Below are positions 25,199-34,825 of a stretch of DNA of 64,000 nt, one piece after another; the first letter of the stretch is position 1, and each line of letters opens with the position of its first letter. Position numbers and translations under genes: made by a program. Under the pieces are notes generated by a model that worked only from the letters and a program-made list of their open reading frames with translations, was not told the origin of the DNA and did not search any database. Source of the DNA: Flavobacterium sp. HSC-32F16 (GTDB lineage Bacteria > Bacteroidota > Bacteroidia > Flavobacteriales > Flavobacteriaceae); NCBI RefSeq assembly GCF_024171645.1, contig NZ_JALKAC010000002.1, positions 868,001 through 932,000 on the forward strand, read 5' to 3'.

Positions 25199-26281
25199 TT
25201 ATTTAAGAGTATTTTCTTTTTTAGAAGAAACGCTTATCAACTTATACCCATTTTCTGTTCGTAGAAACTGAATATGATCTTGTCCAAAATCGTTTTTGTT
25301 TTTTGGATTGATAATGATACTTTTTACAGGATAAATCCATTCTTTTGATTCATTACAATTGTTGAAATAATTTTCATATTCACTTGATTCGAAAATAAAC
25401 TGATTTAACCCGTCAGAAGTGACAAAGTAATCCGTTTTTGGATTTTTGAGATCCTGAAGTTTTAATTTTAAATAAGTGTAATTTTGATTGACAAATTTAG
25501 CTTTTGGTGAGTTTATCCAGCCTTCAGGTTCTTTCCAATATGTGATTTTGTCAAAAGAATGTTTTTCTAAATTGGCTTTAGATAAATCTTTTAATAAATT
25601 GTTTTTTAACCACTCTGTAAATTCTTTGTCAAAATTTATAAAAGAATAATATTGTCCGTCTACTCCAAGAAAGTTATCTCTAATTGGATCTTTGCTGGGC
25701 TCTTTAGATTTTTCTAACGAATAAAAATTTAAATCGTCGTTATAGGCAAATTTTTCAATTAGAATTTTGTTATTACTATCAATTAAGAATTCTTTTCCGC
25801 CTGTCCAGAAAAAATGCTCTCCATCTTGTTTTTTTTCGGCATCTTTCAAGGCTATGATTAATCCGTTTCTAACTTTTGTTATATTGCTGTATTCTGCTGG
25901 AATTACAATTTTTCCTTCACCATTAAATATTCCCATTTTATCGGTTTTGTTATCTTTAAACCTAATAAAACCTTCGTTTTCGCAATCTGGTCCATTGTCA
26001 AAAATATATAAACTGTCACGGCCTGCTATTTTTCCGGTTTTGGTTAAATAATAGCTTTTCCATTTATTGTTTTCTTCTTCAGTAACGGCAATTATGTTTT
26101 CAAATTTATGGGCGATGGTGATTCCCATAAATTTTGGTTCGATTTTGATAATGCCTTTTTTATCTTTAAATCCTATGTGTGTGGTGTCCTTATCCCAAAA
26201 TGAAATCCAAATATCATCGTTTTGAGCAAAAACTGAGAAATTAAGAAAGAATAATAGGCAAAGTGCAATAATCTTTTTCAT
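25199..26281 (-). CDS. Secreted WG-repeat-like protein
   Basis: This 360-residue protein has a signal peptide ending near FSVFAQ. WG/KWG-type repeats are visible at HIGFKDKKGIIKIEPKF and KMGIFNGEGKIVIPAEYSNI, with further degenerate strands. It has no catalytic motif. WG-repeat proteins are common in Bacteroidota and lack a defined function. It is probably periplasmic or on the surface. It is followed by the small zinc-binding-like gene's 3' end 10 bp away. Confidence 0.78.
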   Translation of the reverse strand: MKKIIALCLLFFLNFSVFAQNDDIWISFWDKDTTHIGFKDKKGIIKIEPKFMGITIAHKFENIIAVTEEENNKWKSYYLTKTGKIAGRDSLYIFDNGPDCENEGFIRFKDNKTDKMGIFNGEGKIVIPAEYSNITKVRNGLIIALKDAEKKQDGEHFFWTGGKEFLIDSNNKILIEKFAYNDDLNFYSLEKSKEPSKDPIRDNFLGVDGQYYSFINFDKEFTEWLKNNLLKDLSKANLEKHSFDKITYWKEPEGWINSPKAKFVNQNYTYLKLKLQDLKNPKTDYFVTSDGLNQFIFESSEYENYFNNCNESKEWIYPVKSIIINPKNKNDFGQDHIQFLRTENGYKLISVSSKKENTLK

Positions 26282-26291
26282 AAAAATTTAC

Positions 26292-26576
26292 TTATCTGAG
26301 ATGAGTTTCTAATTCATTGTTTTTTGCTTCTTCAAAACAATCAGAACATAACATTTTAAAATCGGCTTGGGCTTGAAAAACATCAGTCCATTCTTCGCCA
26401 TTATCTAAAAGATATTGTTCGCATGTTCCGCACCAGGCAATTTGAGGAAGATCTTCTTTGGCTTCGGAATAGAAAAAACCGACTTGCTTTTTAGAGTCTA
26501 TTGCCATTGCAATGTGAATACAGCTGAAAGACATTTCTTTTGAACCATGTATTTCACATAAAACTTTTTCGATCAT
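26292..26576 (-). CDS. Small Cys-rich (zinc-binding-like) cytoplasmic protein
   Basis: I start this at 26576 (MIEKVLCEIHGSKEMSFSC), which gives 94 residues; the in-frame ATG at 26645 adds a non-conserved basic stretch. Cys/His pairs are spaced as CxxHG, FSCxH, CGTCEQ and CSDCFEEA, which suggests bound zinc or a rubredoxin-like knuckle. Proteins of this look occur widely in bacteria without a known role. It lies upstream of the WG-repeat gene on the same strand with a 10-bp gap. Confidence 0.68.
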   Translation of the reverse strand: MIEKVLCEIHGSKEMSFSCIHIAMAIDSKKQVGFFYSEAKEDLPQIAWCGTCEQYLLDNGEEWTDVFQAQADFKMLCSDCFEEAKNNELETHLR

Positions 26577-26810
26577 ACTTTTAAGAATTTTATTTTTGGG
26601 AGTGTTCTTCAATTTCAAATTTAAACTTAAAATCTCAGGAATCATAAATAATATCTGACTATTTGATGTTATTGGTCTACGTATGTGTGTGGGATAGAAT
26701 TAAGATTTTAAAGCAATCTATATAGTTTGATTATTCGATAGTTTGACTTTAAATATGTTAAAATATTCTTTTGGGTTTGAAGCTAAAATTGTACTTTTCA
26801 AAAAAAAAAT

Positions 26811-28649
26811 ATGAATCGAATTGTATTGATTTTGATGAGCCTTAGTCTTTCTGTTTTTTCTCAAAAAAAGCAGCCCAGCAAAGAGGAAAAAGAAATGATT
26901 TACGGAATTACTTATAACACCGGTGCAGCAATCTTTAAAGTTCCTGATTTTCCGTTTAAAAAAGTGACTAGAAAAGTCGATGAAATTCAAAAGAAAACAA
27001 TTCAATCTACCGAGGTTATAAATTCATCTGTTGATACGCTTATTTCGCGAGGAGTTTTGAAATTAGAGAAATCTGAATATGGATATAACTTATTGTATAA
27101 TTCTCGCTTTCCCTCGTATTATAAAGGGAATGATGAGACAGATATTGTGCGATTTCAACCTGTAAAGAGTAATTTGTTTAATTTGAAAAAAGAGTTGATT
27201 GAAATCAAGAACATCGGTTCATCTTCTTTCGGAAGCGAATCATCGTTTAAATACTTAAACGGAGAAACTACTAATGTGAGTTTTACGACATTGCATAAAC
27301 AGGATCAAATAAACAATGCTGTAGACTTTAAAAATAATAATGAACTCTCTGAAATTAAAGGGAGTGTGACTTATAATATTAAATTTATTACAGATTACTC
27401 TCAGGTAAAGCTTTCTTCAAAGAATATAGGAACTACATTTAAATTAAATAACATTGAGTATAATTTAGTTGATATTATAAACAACGTGATATTAATAGAA
27501 GCAGTCGATCCTAAAAATAGAGATAATGAAATTCGTTTAATTAATTATGATGAATCTGGGAATGTTCTAGTTAATTACAGCGATAGTGAAGTGGAGCAGT
27601 TAAAAAAGAAAAATAAAAAAATAAATGGGGAAAGAGCTGGTTTCAGCGATATAAAAGGGAATATAAGTAAGTTTATTTTTGATGCTTTTAAAGCCAATCC
27701 AGCAATAACTTTAGAGGAATATAGAAAAACATTTACGATAGAAGATATACTAAATGAAAAAAAGAAGTATATATTCATTAATACCATCGCGCCAATTAAA
27801 AATGATTTTGTTCTTTATGAACCTGTTTATGGTATCGACAGAACTTTTGAGATGATTCCAAATCAGGAAAAACCAGCGCCTAAAAAACTTCTGGCAGAAG
27901 ATTATAATGCTCCGCAGTTATCTGCAAATTGGAACGAGAAATTATTTGGAAATATTAAAGAATACACAGAGACTTATTATAATACATCAAAAAAGAATGG
28001 TAAGTATGTAAAAGGTAAAATGCAGTATTATATAACTTATAAAAAGAACTCAAATGGCGAATTTGTTGAAGATAAATTTTTTCCCAAAAAGTCTGATTAT
28101 CCAGTGAATAAATATAATAGTTTAAAACAAAAGATCGAGTCAATAACGTATGATGATGATGAAAAAGTTACTGGGAGAACAATTTATATTTATGGATCGG
28201 GAAATAAATTATTAGAAGAGAAAAGTTATTCTGATAGTGATACTTTAAGAAATGTAGTGAAGTATCAATACATTAAAAACAGCATCATAAAAACGAGTTT
28301 TTCTTATGACTATCTGAATGGAGAAGCAGAAGCAACCGAGTCTCAAGATGATTTAGTATATGATGAAAGAGGAAACCTTATAGAAGAACATTTTAAACTA
28401 AATAAAAGCGATTCGGGTTATAGTGATGAATTAATTATTTTTAGCAAGTACAACTCCGATAATAGAAAAATTGAATCATCAAGTCAAGATTTCCAGGCTC
28501 TGGGAGACGGTAAAATTAAATTAGATACAAAAATGCAATATCTTAAAAATGATGATAAAAAAAACTGGACCGAAATGCTGGTTGAAGGAAAATTAGATTC
28601 AAAAAAACCAAGTGCAGATTTTGTAGAGCGAGTATTTGTATATGAATAG
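26811..28649 (+). CDS. Secreted hypothetical protein with YD-like strands
   Basis: This 612-residue protein has a signal peptide (MNRIVLILMSLSLSVFSQ). The middle is Lys/Asn-rich without a known motif. The last 200 residues have repeated hairpin units such as VNKYNSLKQKIESITYDDDE, LVYDERGNLIEEHFKLNK and SKYNSDNRKIESSSQDF, resembling YD/RHS-type strands. No catalytic signature is visible. It is likely exported to the periplasm or surface. It is monocistronic between divergent and convergent neighbours and ends at a strong terminator. Confidence 0.75.
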   Translation: MNRIVLILMSLSLSVFSQKKQPSKEEKEMIYGITYNTGAAIFKVPDFPFKKVTRKVDEIQKKTIQSTEVINSSVDTLISRGVLKLEKSEYGYNLLYNSRFPSYYKGNDETDIVRFQPVKSNLFNLKKELIEIKNIGSSSFGSESSFKYLNGETTNVSFTTLHKQDQINNAVDFKNNNELSEIKGSVTYNIKFITDYSQVKLSSKNIGTTFKLNNIEYNLVDIINNVILIEAVDPKNRDNEIRLINYDESGNVLVNYSDSEVEQLKKKNKKINGERAGFSDIKGNISKFIFDAFKANPAITLEEYRKTFTIEDILNEKKKYIFINTIAPIKNDFVLYEPVYGIDRTFEMIPNQEKPAPKKLLAEDYNAPQLSANWNEKLFGNIKEYTETYYNTSKKNGKYVKGKMQYYITYKKNSNGEFVEDKFFPKKSDYPVNKYNSLKQKIESITYDDDEKVTGRTIYIYGSGNKLLEEKSYSDSDTLRNVVKYQYIKNSIIKTSFSYDYLNGEAEATESQDDLVYDERGNLIEEHFKLNKSDSGYSDELIIFSKYNSDNRKIESSSQDFQALGDGKIKLDTKMQYLKNDDKKNWTEMLVEGKLDSKKPSADFVERVFVYE

Positions 28650-28690
28650 AAAATTTAAATACGGGATTAATTTTAAATAAAACAGATAAA

Positions 28691-28719
28691 AAAAACCGCT
28701 TTGTAAAAGCGGTTTTTTT
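28691..28719. terminator. Bidirectional terminator before ahcY
   Basis: The stem AAAAACCGCTTT (28691-28702), with a 3-nt loop, pairs with AAAGCGGTTTTT, giving runs of T on either strand. Confidence 0.9.
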
Positions 28720-28753
28720 ATAAAGAAATTCTAAATCAGAAATCTAAAACAGA

Positions 28754-30070
28754 TTAATATCTGTAGTATTCTGGTTTGAACGGACCTTCAACAGGAACAC
28801 CAATATAAGCAGCTTGATCGTCACGTAAAGTTTCTAATTCAACGCCTAATTTAGCTAAGTGTAAAGCAGCTACTTTTTCATCTAAATGTTTTGGTAACAT
28901 GTAAACTTCATTTTTGTAAGCTGCGCTGTTGTTCCATAATTCAATTTGAGCTAAAGTCTGGTTTGTAAATGAGTTACTCATTACAAAACTTGGGTGACCT
29001 GTAGCACAACCAAGGTTTACTAAACGACCTTCAGCAAGAATGATGATATCTTTTCCAGCGATGTTGTATTTGTCAACTTGTGGTTTGATTTCGATTTTAG
29101 ATGCACCGTGGTTTTTGTTTAACCAAGCCATATCAATTTCGTTATCGAAGTGACCAATGTTACAAACAACAGTTTTGTCTTTCATTTGCTCGAAGTGCTC
29201 TCCAAGAACGATATCTTTGTTTCCTGTAGTTGTAATGATGATATCAGCATTAGCAATTACAGTGTTTAATTTTTTAACTTCATAACCGTCCATTGCAGCT
29301 TGTAAAGCACAAATTGGATCGATTTCAGTAACTGTTACGATAGAACCAGCACCTCTAAAAGAAGCAGCAGTACCTTTTCCAACATCACCGTATCCACAAA
29401 CGATTACTCTTTTTCCAGCTAACATTAAGTCAGTTGCACGACGTACAGCATCTACAGCAGATTCTTTACATCCGTATTTGTTATCAAATTTAGATTTAGT
29501 AACAGAGTCGTTAATGTTGATTGCAGGCATTGGAAGAGTTCCCGCTTTTACTCTTTCGTAAAGTCTGTGAACACCAGTTGTAGTTTCTTCAGAAAGACCT
29601 TTAATTCCAGGAACCAATTCAGGGAAACGGTCAATAACCATATTAGTTAAATCTCCACCATCATCAAGAATCATGTTCAATGGTTTTCTGTCTTCACCAA
29701 AGAATAAAGTCTGCTCAATACACCAGTCAAATGATTCTTCGTCAAGACCTTTCCAAGCATAAACCTGAATTCCCGCAGCAGCAATAGCAGCAGCAGCCTG
29801 ATCCTGAGTAGAGAAAATGTTACAAGAAGACCAAGTAACCTCTGCACCAAGAGCAATTAAAGTTTCGATTAAAACCGCAGTTTGAATCGTCATGTGTAAA
29901 CATCCAGCAATACGTGCACCTTTAAGAGGTTGTTCGTCTTTATATTCAGCACGAAGCGCCATTAAACCTGGCATTTCAGCTTCAGCTAGTTCAATTTCTT
30001 TTCTTCCCCAAGCTGCAAGAGAAATGTCTTTTACTTTGAAAGCCACAAAAGGCGTAGTTGTAGTACTCAT
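28754..30070 (-). CDS. ahcY: Adenosylhomocysteinase
   Basis: This 438-residue enzyme is nearly identical in pattern to the family. It has [20 protein letters not shown], the catalytic [17 protein letters not shown], the NAD-binding [19 protein letters not shown] and the C-terminal [21 protein letters not shown]. It hydrolyses S-adenosylhomocysteine to homocysteine and adenosine, clearing product inhibition of methyltransferases. It is monocistronic. A candidate -7 element on the minus strand reads TAAATTTG (30104-30111) with no clear -33 partner. Confidence 0.98.
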   Translation of the reverse strand: MSTTTTPFVAFKVKDISLAAWGRKEIELAEAEMPGLMALRAEYKDEQPLKGARIAGCLHMTIQTAVLIETLIALGAEVTWSSCNIFSTQDQAAAAIAAAGIQVYAWKGLDEESFDWCIEQTLFFGEDRKPLNMILDDGGDLTNMVIDRFPELVPGIKGLSEETTTGVHRLYERVKAGTLPMPAININDSVTKSKFDNKYGCKESAVDAVRRATDLMLAGKRVIVCGYGDVGKGTAASFRGAGSIVTVTEIDPICALQAAMDGYEVKKLNTVIANADIIITTTGNKDIVLGEHFEQMKDKTVVCNIGHFDNEIDMAWLNKNHGASKIEIKPQVDKYNIAGKDIIILAEGRLVNLGCATGHPSFVMSNSFTNQTLAQIELWNNSAAYKNEVYMLPKHLDEKVAALHLAKLGVELETLRDDQAAYIGVPVEGPFKPEYYRY

Positions 30071-30220
30071 TTATATTATATTTGTATAATTGTAAAATTT
30101 TTGCAAATTTACGTAATACCTTTTTAATTTTACTAATTTCTATAAGATTTGTGAAATCTTTAATTTCTTAATCTTTAGAATTTTAAGTAACTGTTTTTTG
30201 AAAGAAATAATTTGGATAAA

Positions 30221-31687
30221 TTATATTAATTTTGTGACAGGTATATTTTCGAGTACACAGAAAAACTTTGGAATCATATAATTTGGAACTTCTTGTGATA
30301 TCCAGTGTATGAATTCTGCTTCACAAAAAACTGCATTTTGATTCATAACCAAATCTGCATGTATTTTGCTTATTTGATTTTCATCTATTACATTTTTAAT
30401 TTTTACCCATTGTATATTTGGGTTTTTATAAATAATATTTTCTATTTCTACAGGATATACATTTTCACCTCCAATAATCATCATGTCATCTTGTCGGCCT
30501 TTAATAAAAAGGTATCCTTCATTATTTCTCAAAACTAAATCTTTGGTAGGTATATCAGTATTATTTTTGTTGTCTGATGACCATTCACATTTTATAACTA
30601 AATGCCCTACTTCATTTTTTTTAGCTAAATTTTGATTTGAATTTATTATTTTGACCTCAACTCCTTTTATGGTTTTTCCAATTGTGTCCGGATATTTTAT
30701 TAAATCCTCGTGCGTAGCAATTGTGCAAACGCCAGTTTCTGAAGTGCCGTATAAATTATACAACTTTGTGAAAGGTGTTTTGTGAATTATTTTGACGACA
30801 TTAGACTGTAAAATATCGCCTCCAGAAATAATGTTTTTTACTTTTGGGTTTACATCTGTCAACTGATATACTTTTTGAATCATTAGAGGAACCGTTATCC
30901 AGTAATCAGTCTCTTCTTTGTTTAAGAAAAACAATGTTTTTTCAGAATCAAACTTTTTAAAAAGACGAATTTTTTGGGTCATAAAAATGGATAAAAACAA
31001 GGAGGCAAGACCATACCCGTGAAATAGAGGTATTGAGATTAAGGTAGATTTGTTTTTTTTTAAATGTAATTTTTGAACAATATCAAAAAATGGATTAAGG
31101 AAATTTTTTATCTTAATTTTCCTTTTTTCAATTTTTGGTTTTCCTTTTGTGCCGCTTGATAAAACGGCTATTTTTCCTTTTTTTCGTTTTAAAATATTTT
31201 CTGTTTTAGGAGTTGAATCAAAATCGATAATTTCATCATAACAAAACAAAGGAGTTTTAAAAGATGAAAAATCAGCAAACAGAGTCTTTTCAGCCAGGAT
31301 TAAATCTATTTTATGTGTGCTTAAAAAAGTATCAAAATAGCTCTTTTTTTGATTCGGATTCAGTAAAAAAATAGTAGTGCCCAAACCAGAAACAGCAAAC
31401 AAAGATTTTACAAACTGCACAGAATTTGCACCAACTATAACAATTTTACTATTTGATTGTATATTGAATTCTTTATTTAAATAAAAAGCCATTGCAGCAG
31501 ATTGTTTGTACAATTCGTTGTAGGACAAATGCTGGTATTCGTCTTGAATATAGGCATTTTCTTTAGCTGTTTTTTTAACTGAATCGAGCAGGGTTAATAA
31601 GGTAAATCCGTGTTTGTTTATAGATTTTACCATTCTTAAGATTTGCATAAATCCTAAGATTTGTAATTTAGATACTGCTTTCATCAT
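30221..31687 (-). CDS. ANL-type acyl-CoA/acyl-ACP synthetase lacking the A10 lysine
   Basis: This 488-residue adenylate-forming enzyme has the core A3 motif VLSSGTKGKPKIEK, A5 NLYGTSETGVCTIAT and A8 LFIKGRQDDMMIIGGENVYP. The C-terminal subdomain stops at NYMIPKFFCVLENIPVTKLI, before the usual PxTxxGKxxR. The catalytic adenylation lysine is therefore missing, and no frameshift I tried restores it. Its start overlaps the SDR gene by 20 bp. Possible roles are an acyl-thioester step in fatty-acid or polyketide-like metabolism, or a decayed enzyme. The N-terminus is uncertain: Met14 and Met19 are alternatives. Confidence 0.8.
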   Translation of the reverse strand: MMKAVSKLQILGFMQILRMVKSINKHGFTLLTLLDSVKKTAKENAYIQDEYQHLSYNELYKQSAAMAFYLNKEFNIQSNSKIVIVGANSVQFVKSLFAVSGLGTTIFLLNPNQKKSYFDTFLSTHKIDLILAEKTLFADFSSFKTPLFCYDEIIDFDSTPKTENILKRKKGKIAVLSSGTKGKPKIEKRKIKIKNFLNPFFDIVQKLHLKKNKSTLISIPLFHGYGLASLFLSIFMTQKIRLFKKFDSEKTLFFLNKEETDYWITVPLMIQKVYQLTDVNPKVKNIISGGDILQSNVVKIIHKTPFTKLYNLYGTSETGVCTIATHEDLIKYPDTIGKTIKGVEVKIINSNQNLAKKNEVGHLVIKCEWSSDNKNNTDIPTKDLVLRNNEGYLFIKGRQDDMMIIGGENVYPVEIENIIYKNPNIQWVKIKNVIDENQISKIHADLVMNQNAVFCEAEFIHWISQEVPNYMIPKFFCVLENIPVTKLI

Positions 31688-32543
31688 CTTTTTTTAAGCT
31701 GAAAAAAGAAATTTTTTCCCAAATTTTTTCCCCGAAAAAACTACCTAATTGAGGAAATATAAGCCACCAGGGCTTACTGCGGGTTTTTGAAGAATATAGG
31801 AGTTTAGCAATTCTAAAAGCAGCTTGTTCGGGCTGCATAGCCGGATAGTTTTTGTACTTTTTATTTGGAGCAATCATTTTTGTTTTGACCAAAGGCAGAT
31901 AAATTGTTTTAGCCTTTATTTTCATAATCTTCCATTCGGCAGTATTGCATCTAATCCATTGATCAAAAGCGGTTTTAGAAGCCTGGTAAGCAGCCCATTT
32001 TGGAGCTGGCAGAAGTAATACATTTATGGCAGAAACGTTTATTATGTGTCCGTGTGAGGCTTTAAGCAATGGCGTTATTGCCAGGATTATTTTTATTGGT
32101 GCAAGGTAATTAATAGAATTTGTTCTTGTAAAATCGTGAAATCTACTTAAAGAGTTTTCTAACGAACGCATAATCGATTTTCCGGCATTCGAAACAAAAA
32201 CATCAATTGTATCAGTTAAAACATTGAGTTCGTTAACTGCCCTGTCTACTTCGGTTTCCTGATAAAAATCGGCAGTAATCAAACTGCATTTCGAACCATT
32301 TTTCCTTACAATGTCTGCAATTGTATTTAATTTTTCGGCTGTTCGCGCAATTAATATTAAGTGAACATCGTAATTGGAAAAAAGTAATGTCAATTGTTCG
32401 CCAATACCATAACTGGCACCTGTTATAACGATAGTCTTTCCTGAAATTGTTTTTTGCAGTTTTATACTATCAAATGCCATATCTGGAAATAATAATTGCT
32501 CAATAAAAGTTTTTGCCACCTTAGATGTTTTAATTAGCTGCAA
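31668..32543 (-). CDS. Short-chain dehydrogenase/reductase
   Basis: This 291-residue SDR has the cofactor motif TGASYGIGEQLTLLFSN (TGxxxGIG), NAG in VFVSNAGKSIM, and the catalytic region INVSAINVLLLPAPKWAAYQ, then ASKTAFDQW. The YxxxK is intact (AAYQASK). The extended C-terminus has a hydrophobic segment. It shares a transcript with the overlapping acyl-adenylating enzyme. A phosphopantetheinyl transferase is divergent 160 bp upstream, which suggests a carrier-protein or lipid pathway. The precise substrate cannot be determined. Confidence 0.88.
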   Translation of the reverse strand: MQLIKTSKVAKTFIEQLLFPDMAFDSIKLQKTISGKTIVITGASYGIGEQLTLLFSNYDVHLILIARTAEKLNTIADIVRKNGSKCSLITADFYQETEVDRAVNELNVLTDTIDVFVSNAGKSIMRSLENSLSRFHDFTRTNSINYLAPIKIILAITPLLKASHGHIINVSAINVLLLPAPKWAAYQASKTAFDQWIRCNTAEWKIMKIKAKTIYLPLVKTKMIAPNKKYKNYPAMQPEQAAFRIAKLLYSSKTRSKPWWLIFPQLGSFFGEKIWEKISFFSLKKDDESSI

Positions 32544-32703
32544 AAAATGTCTTTACAGGGATTGATTCTGCTGAATATTTTGTAAAAGTTGTAAATTTAC
32601 AAATTGAAGACGGATATAAAACAAATGTCGAGGATATTATTTTTTTATTTGGCTCACATAAAAATATGCAATAAGAACATTCTAATTTTGAAATAAAAAA
32701 GCA

Positions 32704-33354
32704 ATGCCACTTTATAAAACGATCAACTATAATGCCTCAACCCAAATCTTAATTTGGGAAATAACAGAGTCTCTTGAAGAATTATTGAGTAAAGTTGTGT
32801 TGAAAGAAAAAACGCAAAAAAGATTTGACGGCATGAAATCGCAAATGCATCAGCGGGCTTTTTTGAGTGTTCGAATGCTGATTCAGGAAATGGGATTTAC
32901 AGATAAAGATTTACATTATGACGAATTTGGAAAGCCTTATTTTGATTGTCATAATTTTATCTCAATTACGCATTCCTATCATTTTGCCGCAATAATTATC
33001 AGCCACGAAACCGTGGGGATTGATATGGAATTGCAGCGTGAAAAAATTCAGAGAATTGCTGATAAATTTACCGATTTTGAATGCAGTTATTTAAAACCGG
33101 AATTTACAGAAGAATACATAAAAAAACTTACCGTAATCTGGGGAGCCAAAGAGGCTATCTTTAAAATCAGAAATGAAAAAGGAATCAGTTTTAAAGATCA
33201 TATTAAAGTTGGGGACTTTTCTTTAGAGAAAACCCAAACGCAGGCAAGTCTTCATTTTGATAATTTGATCAAAGATTTTGATGTTCATTACGAAGAAATC
33301 AAATCAGATAATTTTGAAGGTACTTTTACTTTGGTTTATGCTTTCGAGAAATAA
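32704..33354 (+). CDS. Sfp-type 4'-phosphopantetheinyl transferase
   Basis: This 216-residue protein has the Sfp/HetI motif: SITHSYHFAAIII, VGIDMELQREKIQRIADKF (GIDxE) and WGAKEAIFKIRNEKGI (WxxKEAxxK). It transfers phosphopantetheine from CoA to acyl or peptidyl carrier proteins. It is divergent from the SDR/ANL pair (160-bp spacer). A typical flavobacterial genome needs it for ACP or for aryl-polyene/flexirubin or NRPS carrier proteins; the partner is not in this window. Confidence 0.93.
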   Translation: MPLYKTINYNASTQILIWEITESLEELLSKVVLKEKTQKRFDGMKSQMHQRAFLSVRMLIQEMGFTDKDLHYDEFGKPYFDCHNFISITHSYHFAAIIISHETVGIDMELQREKIQRIADKFTDFECSYLKPEFTEEYIKKLTVIWGAKEAIFKIRNEKGISFKDHIKVGDFSLEKTQTQASLHFDNLIKDFDVHYEEIKSDNFEGTFTLVYAFEK

Positions 33355-33369
33355 TTTTTAGCTTTAGCC

Positions 33370-33768
33370 TTAAACTTCACTTTCTTTTTGTCTGTGCTGA
33401 AACATACTCATATACAAAAAAGTGCTCATTTTACGGGCACGTCTTTTTAAGGTTTCTACATTTTCGCCTTCAAAATGCTCATCTAATGTCTGAGCCCAAT
33501 GATTAAGCCAGATTCCAAATTCGTTTGCCGTTATTTTTTCGTCAAAATGAGCATCAACTTCATTGTGAACAGCGTGTGGATTTCCTTTGTACTTTTTTAC
33601 AGCAAATAAATTGGTTTCCCAAAAATCAGTCAGCTTTTCGAGATGAGCATCCCAATCGGTAATCATTTCATTAAAATAAAAGCCGATTTCTGCATCGGCT
33701 CTTATTTTATCATAGAACTGATTTACTAAAAAAGCAACGTCATCTCTATTTTCTATTTGTTTTTTCAC
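33370..33768 (-). CDS. Group III truncated hemoglobin
   Basis: This 132-residue globin has the group III pattern: DDVAFLVNQFYDKIRADAEI, the proximal His in GNPHAVHNEVDAHFDEK and WLNHWAQTLDEHFEG. It is normally involved in oxygen or nitric oxide chemistry at low oxygen. Its start overlaps the stop region of a small membrane protein by 4 bp (33765-33768). A Crp/Fnr regulator lies upstream on the same strand. The three-gene order suggests response to low oxygen or NO. Confidence 0.92.
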   Translation of the reverse strand: MKKQIENRDDVAFLVNQFYDKIRADAEIGFYFNEMITDWDAHLEKLTDFWETNLFAVKKYKGNPHAVHNEVDAHFDEKITANEFGIWLNHWAQTLDEHFEGENVETLKRRARKMSTFLYMSMFQHRQKESEV

Positions 33769-34052
33769 AGAACAAGAGTATTTAAAACAATAAATAAAAC
33801 GCTTAAAATTGAACTCAGAATTAAAAGGTTAAAAACCACTTTGTGTTTCATTTGAGCCAAAATAGAAGTATTTACAAAGATACAAGCTAAAACGATAATT
33901 GCCAGCTGAATCATTTGAGGAATAGAAGTTCCGTTAGATAAAACATACATTGCAGCAGCACCTCCTAAACAGCTTTGCCCAATTACTGCCATTGCAGCAG
34001 AACCCATGTAATTTTTATTGAAAATGTCGAATGTGGTTTGATATAGTGTCAT
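33765..34052 (-). CDS. Small membrane protein, 95 aa, next to globin
   Basis: I start this at 34052 (MTLYQTTFDIFNKNYMGSAA); the in-frame ATG at 34118 would translate the palindromic operator region. Three predicted membrane helices lie near residues 17-37, 47-66 and 72-94 (AMAVIGQSCLGGAAAMYVL, IQLAIIVLACIFVNTSIL, LLILSSILSVLFIVLNTLV). No known family. Translational coupling to the globin (4-bp overlap) suggests a partner in the oxygen/NO response. Confidence 0.75.
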   Translation of the reverse strand: MTLYQTTFDIFNKNYMGSAAMAVIGQSCLGGAAAMYVLSNGTSIPQMIQLAIIVLACIFVNTSILAQMKHKVVFNLLILSSILSVLFIVLNTLVL

Positions 34053-34099
34053 GATATTCAGATTTTTATATGACAAAGATACGGCCGCAATACAACTGT

Positions 34100-34123
34100 G
34101 TTTTATGATTAAAATCATAAAAC
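34100..34123. promoter_or_regulatory. Perfect palindrome upstream of the globin operon
   Basis: Two 11-bp half-sites, GTTTTATGATT (34100-34110) and AATCATAAAAC (34113-34123), flank a 2-bp AA spacer. It is 48 bp before the start of the small membrane gene and just after the end of the Crp/Fnr gene. It is a plausible Crp/Fnr-type operator. A weak terminator is the alternative, though it lacks G-C pairs and a T tract. Confidence 0.55.
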
Positions 34124-34133
34124 GAGAACTTTT

Positions 34134-34730
34134 TTATCTGTATACTTTTCTGTTTACAATCTTCAATTCTCCTTTTTTTTCCAAAGCTTTAATTGCTCGA
34201 ATAACAGTTTCTACCCGCAAGCCGGTTAAATCTCCAATTTGCTGTCGGGTAAAATTGATGAGGTAACCATTCAATTCCTTTTTAAAATTAAAGTAAGCAA
34301 TTCCGTGATCAATTAGTTTTAAAACGCGGTGTTCTGGTTCATGTGTCGAAATTTCGGCTGCCATAATCGATTTATAATACAATCTTTGTGCAAGATTTTC
34401 GATTATCTTGATACTGATCGCAGGATTTTCTTCCAGCAGTTTCATGAAATTTGGTTTTGGAAGCGCAAAAATTTCGCTGTCTTCAACTGCAATCGAATTG
34501 GCTGGATATTTTTGATTTAAGAATAAAGGCGGTTCGCCAAAAGATTGATCCCTGTAGAATATTCCCTGAATAAATTCGCGTCCGTCATCATTGTAATTAC
34601 TCATTTTAATTTCACCCGAAATTATCTGATAATAATGAGTTGGCAGATTTCCTTCTTCAAAAATAATATCATTTTTGCCGAAAGACTTTTTTAATGTACC
34701 GTAATTCTCTAATAATTCAGCTGGTATCAT
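34134..34730 (-). CDS. Crp/Fnr-family transcriptional regulator
   Basis: I start this at 34730 (MIPAELLENYGTLKKSFGKN), giving 198 residues. The -7 element TATATTTG on the minus strand (34765-34772) places the transcript start below the longer in-frame ATG at 34778. A cyclic-nucleotide-binding-like domain (about 5-120) is followed by an HTH (about 150-195: TRQQIGDLTGLRVETVIRA, IKALEKKGELKI). There are no N-terminal cysteines for a [4Fe-4S] cluster, so it is not a classical Fnr. It probably controls the downstream membrane protein and globin. Confidence 0.88.
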   Translation of the reverse strand: MIPAELLENYGTLKKSFGKNDIIFEEGNLPTHYYQIISGEIKMSNYNDDGREFIQGIFYRDQSFGEPPLFLNQKYPANSIAVEDSEIFALPKPNFMKLLEENPAISIKIIENLAQRLYYKSIMAAEISTHEPEHRVLKLIDHGIAYFNFKKELNGYLINFTRQQIGDLTGLRVETVIRAIKALEKKGELKIVNRKVYR

Positions 34731-34825
34731 AAAATGTTTTCTTGGATTGTTAACAGAGACTTTGCAAATATAATTCATTCATAATAGTTCTTCTACGTTA
34801 AAAACTTTTTACTTTTACAGCCATT

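Noticed and set aside
26718..27005. Minus-strand open frame before 26811
   Set aside because: It overlaps the start of a secreted protein gene and has no recognisable features.
28754..30220. SAM or SAH riboswitch ahead of ahcY
   Set aside because: The 150 bp upstream are AT-rich with no conserved riboswitch core visible.
34731..34778. Longer start for the Crp/Fnr gene
   Set aside because: The -7 element at 34765-34772 puts the mRNA start downstream of that ATG.
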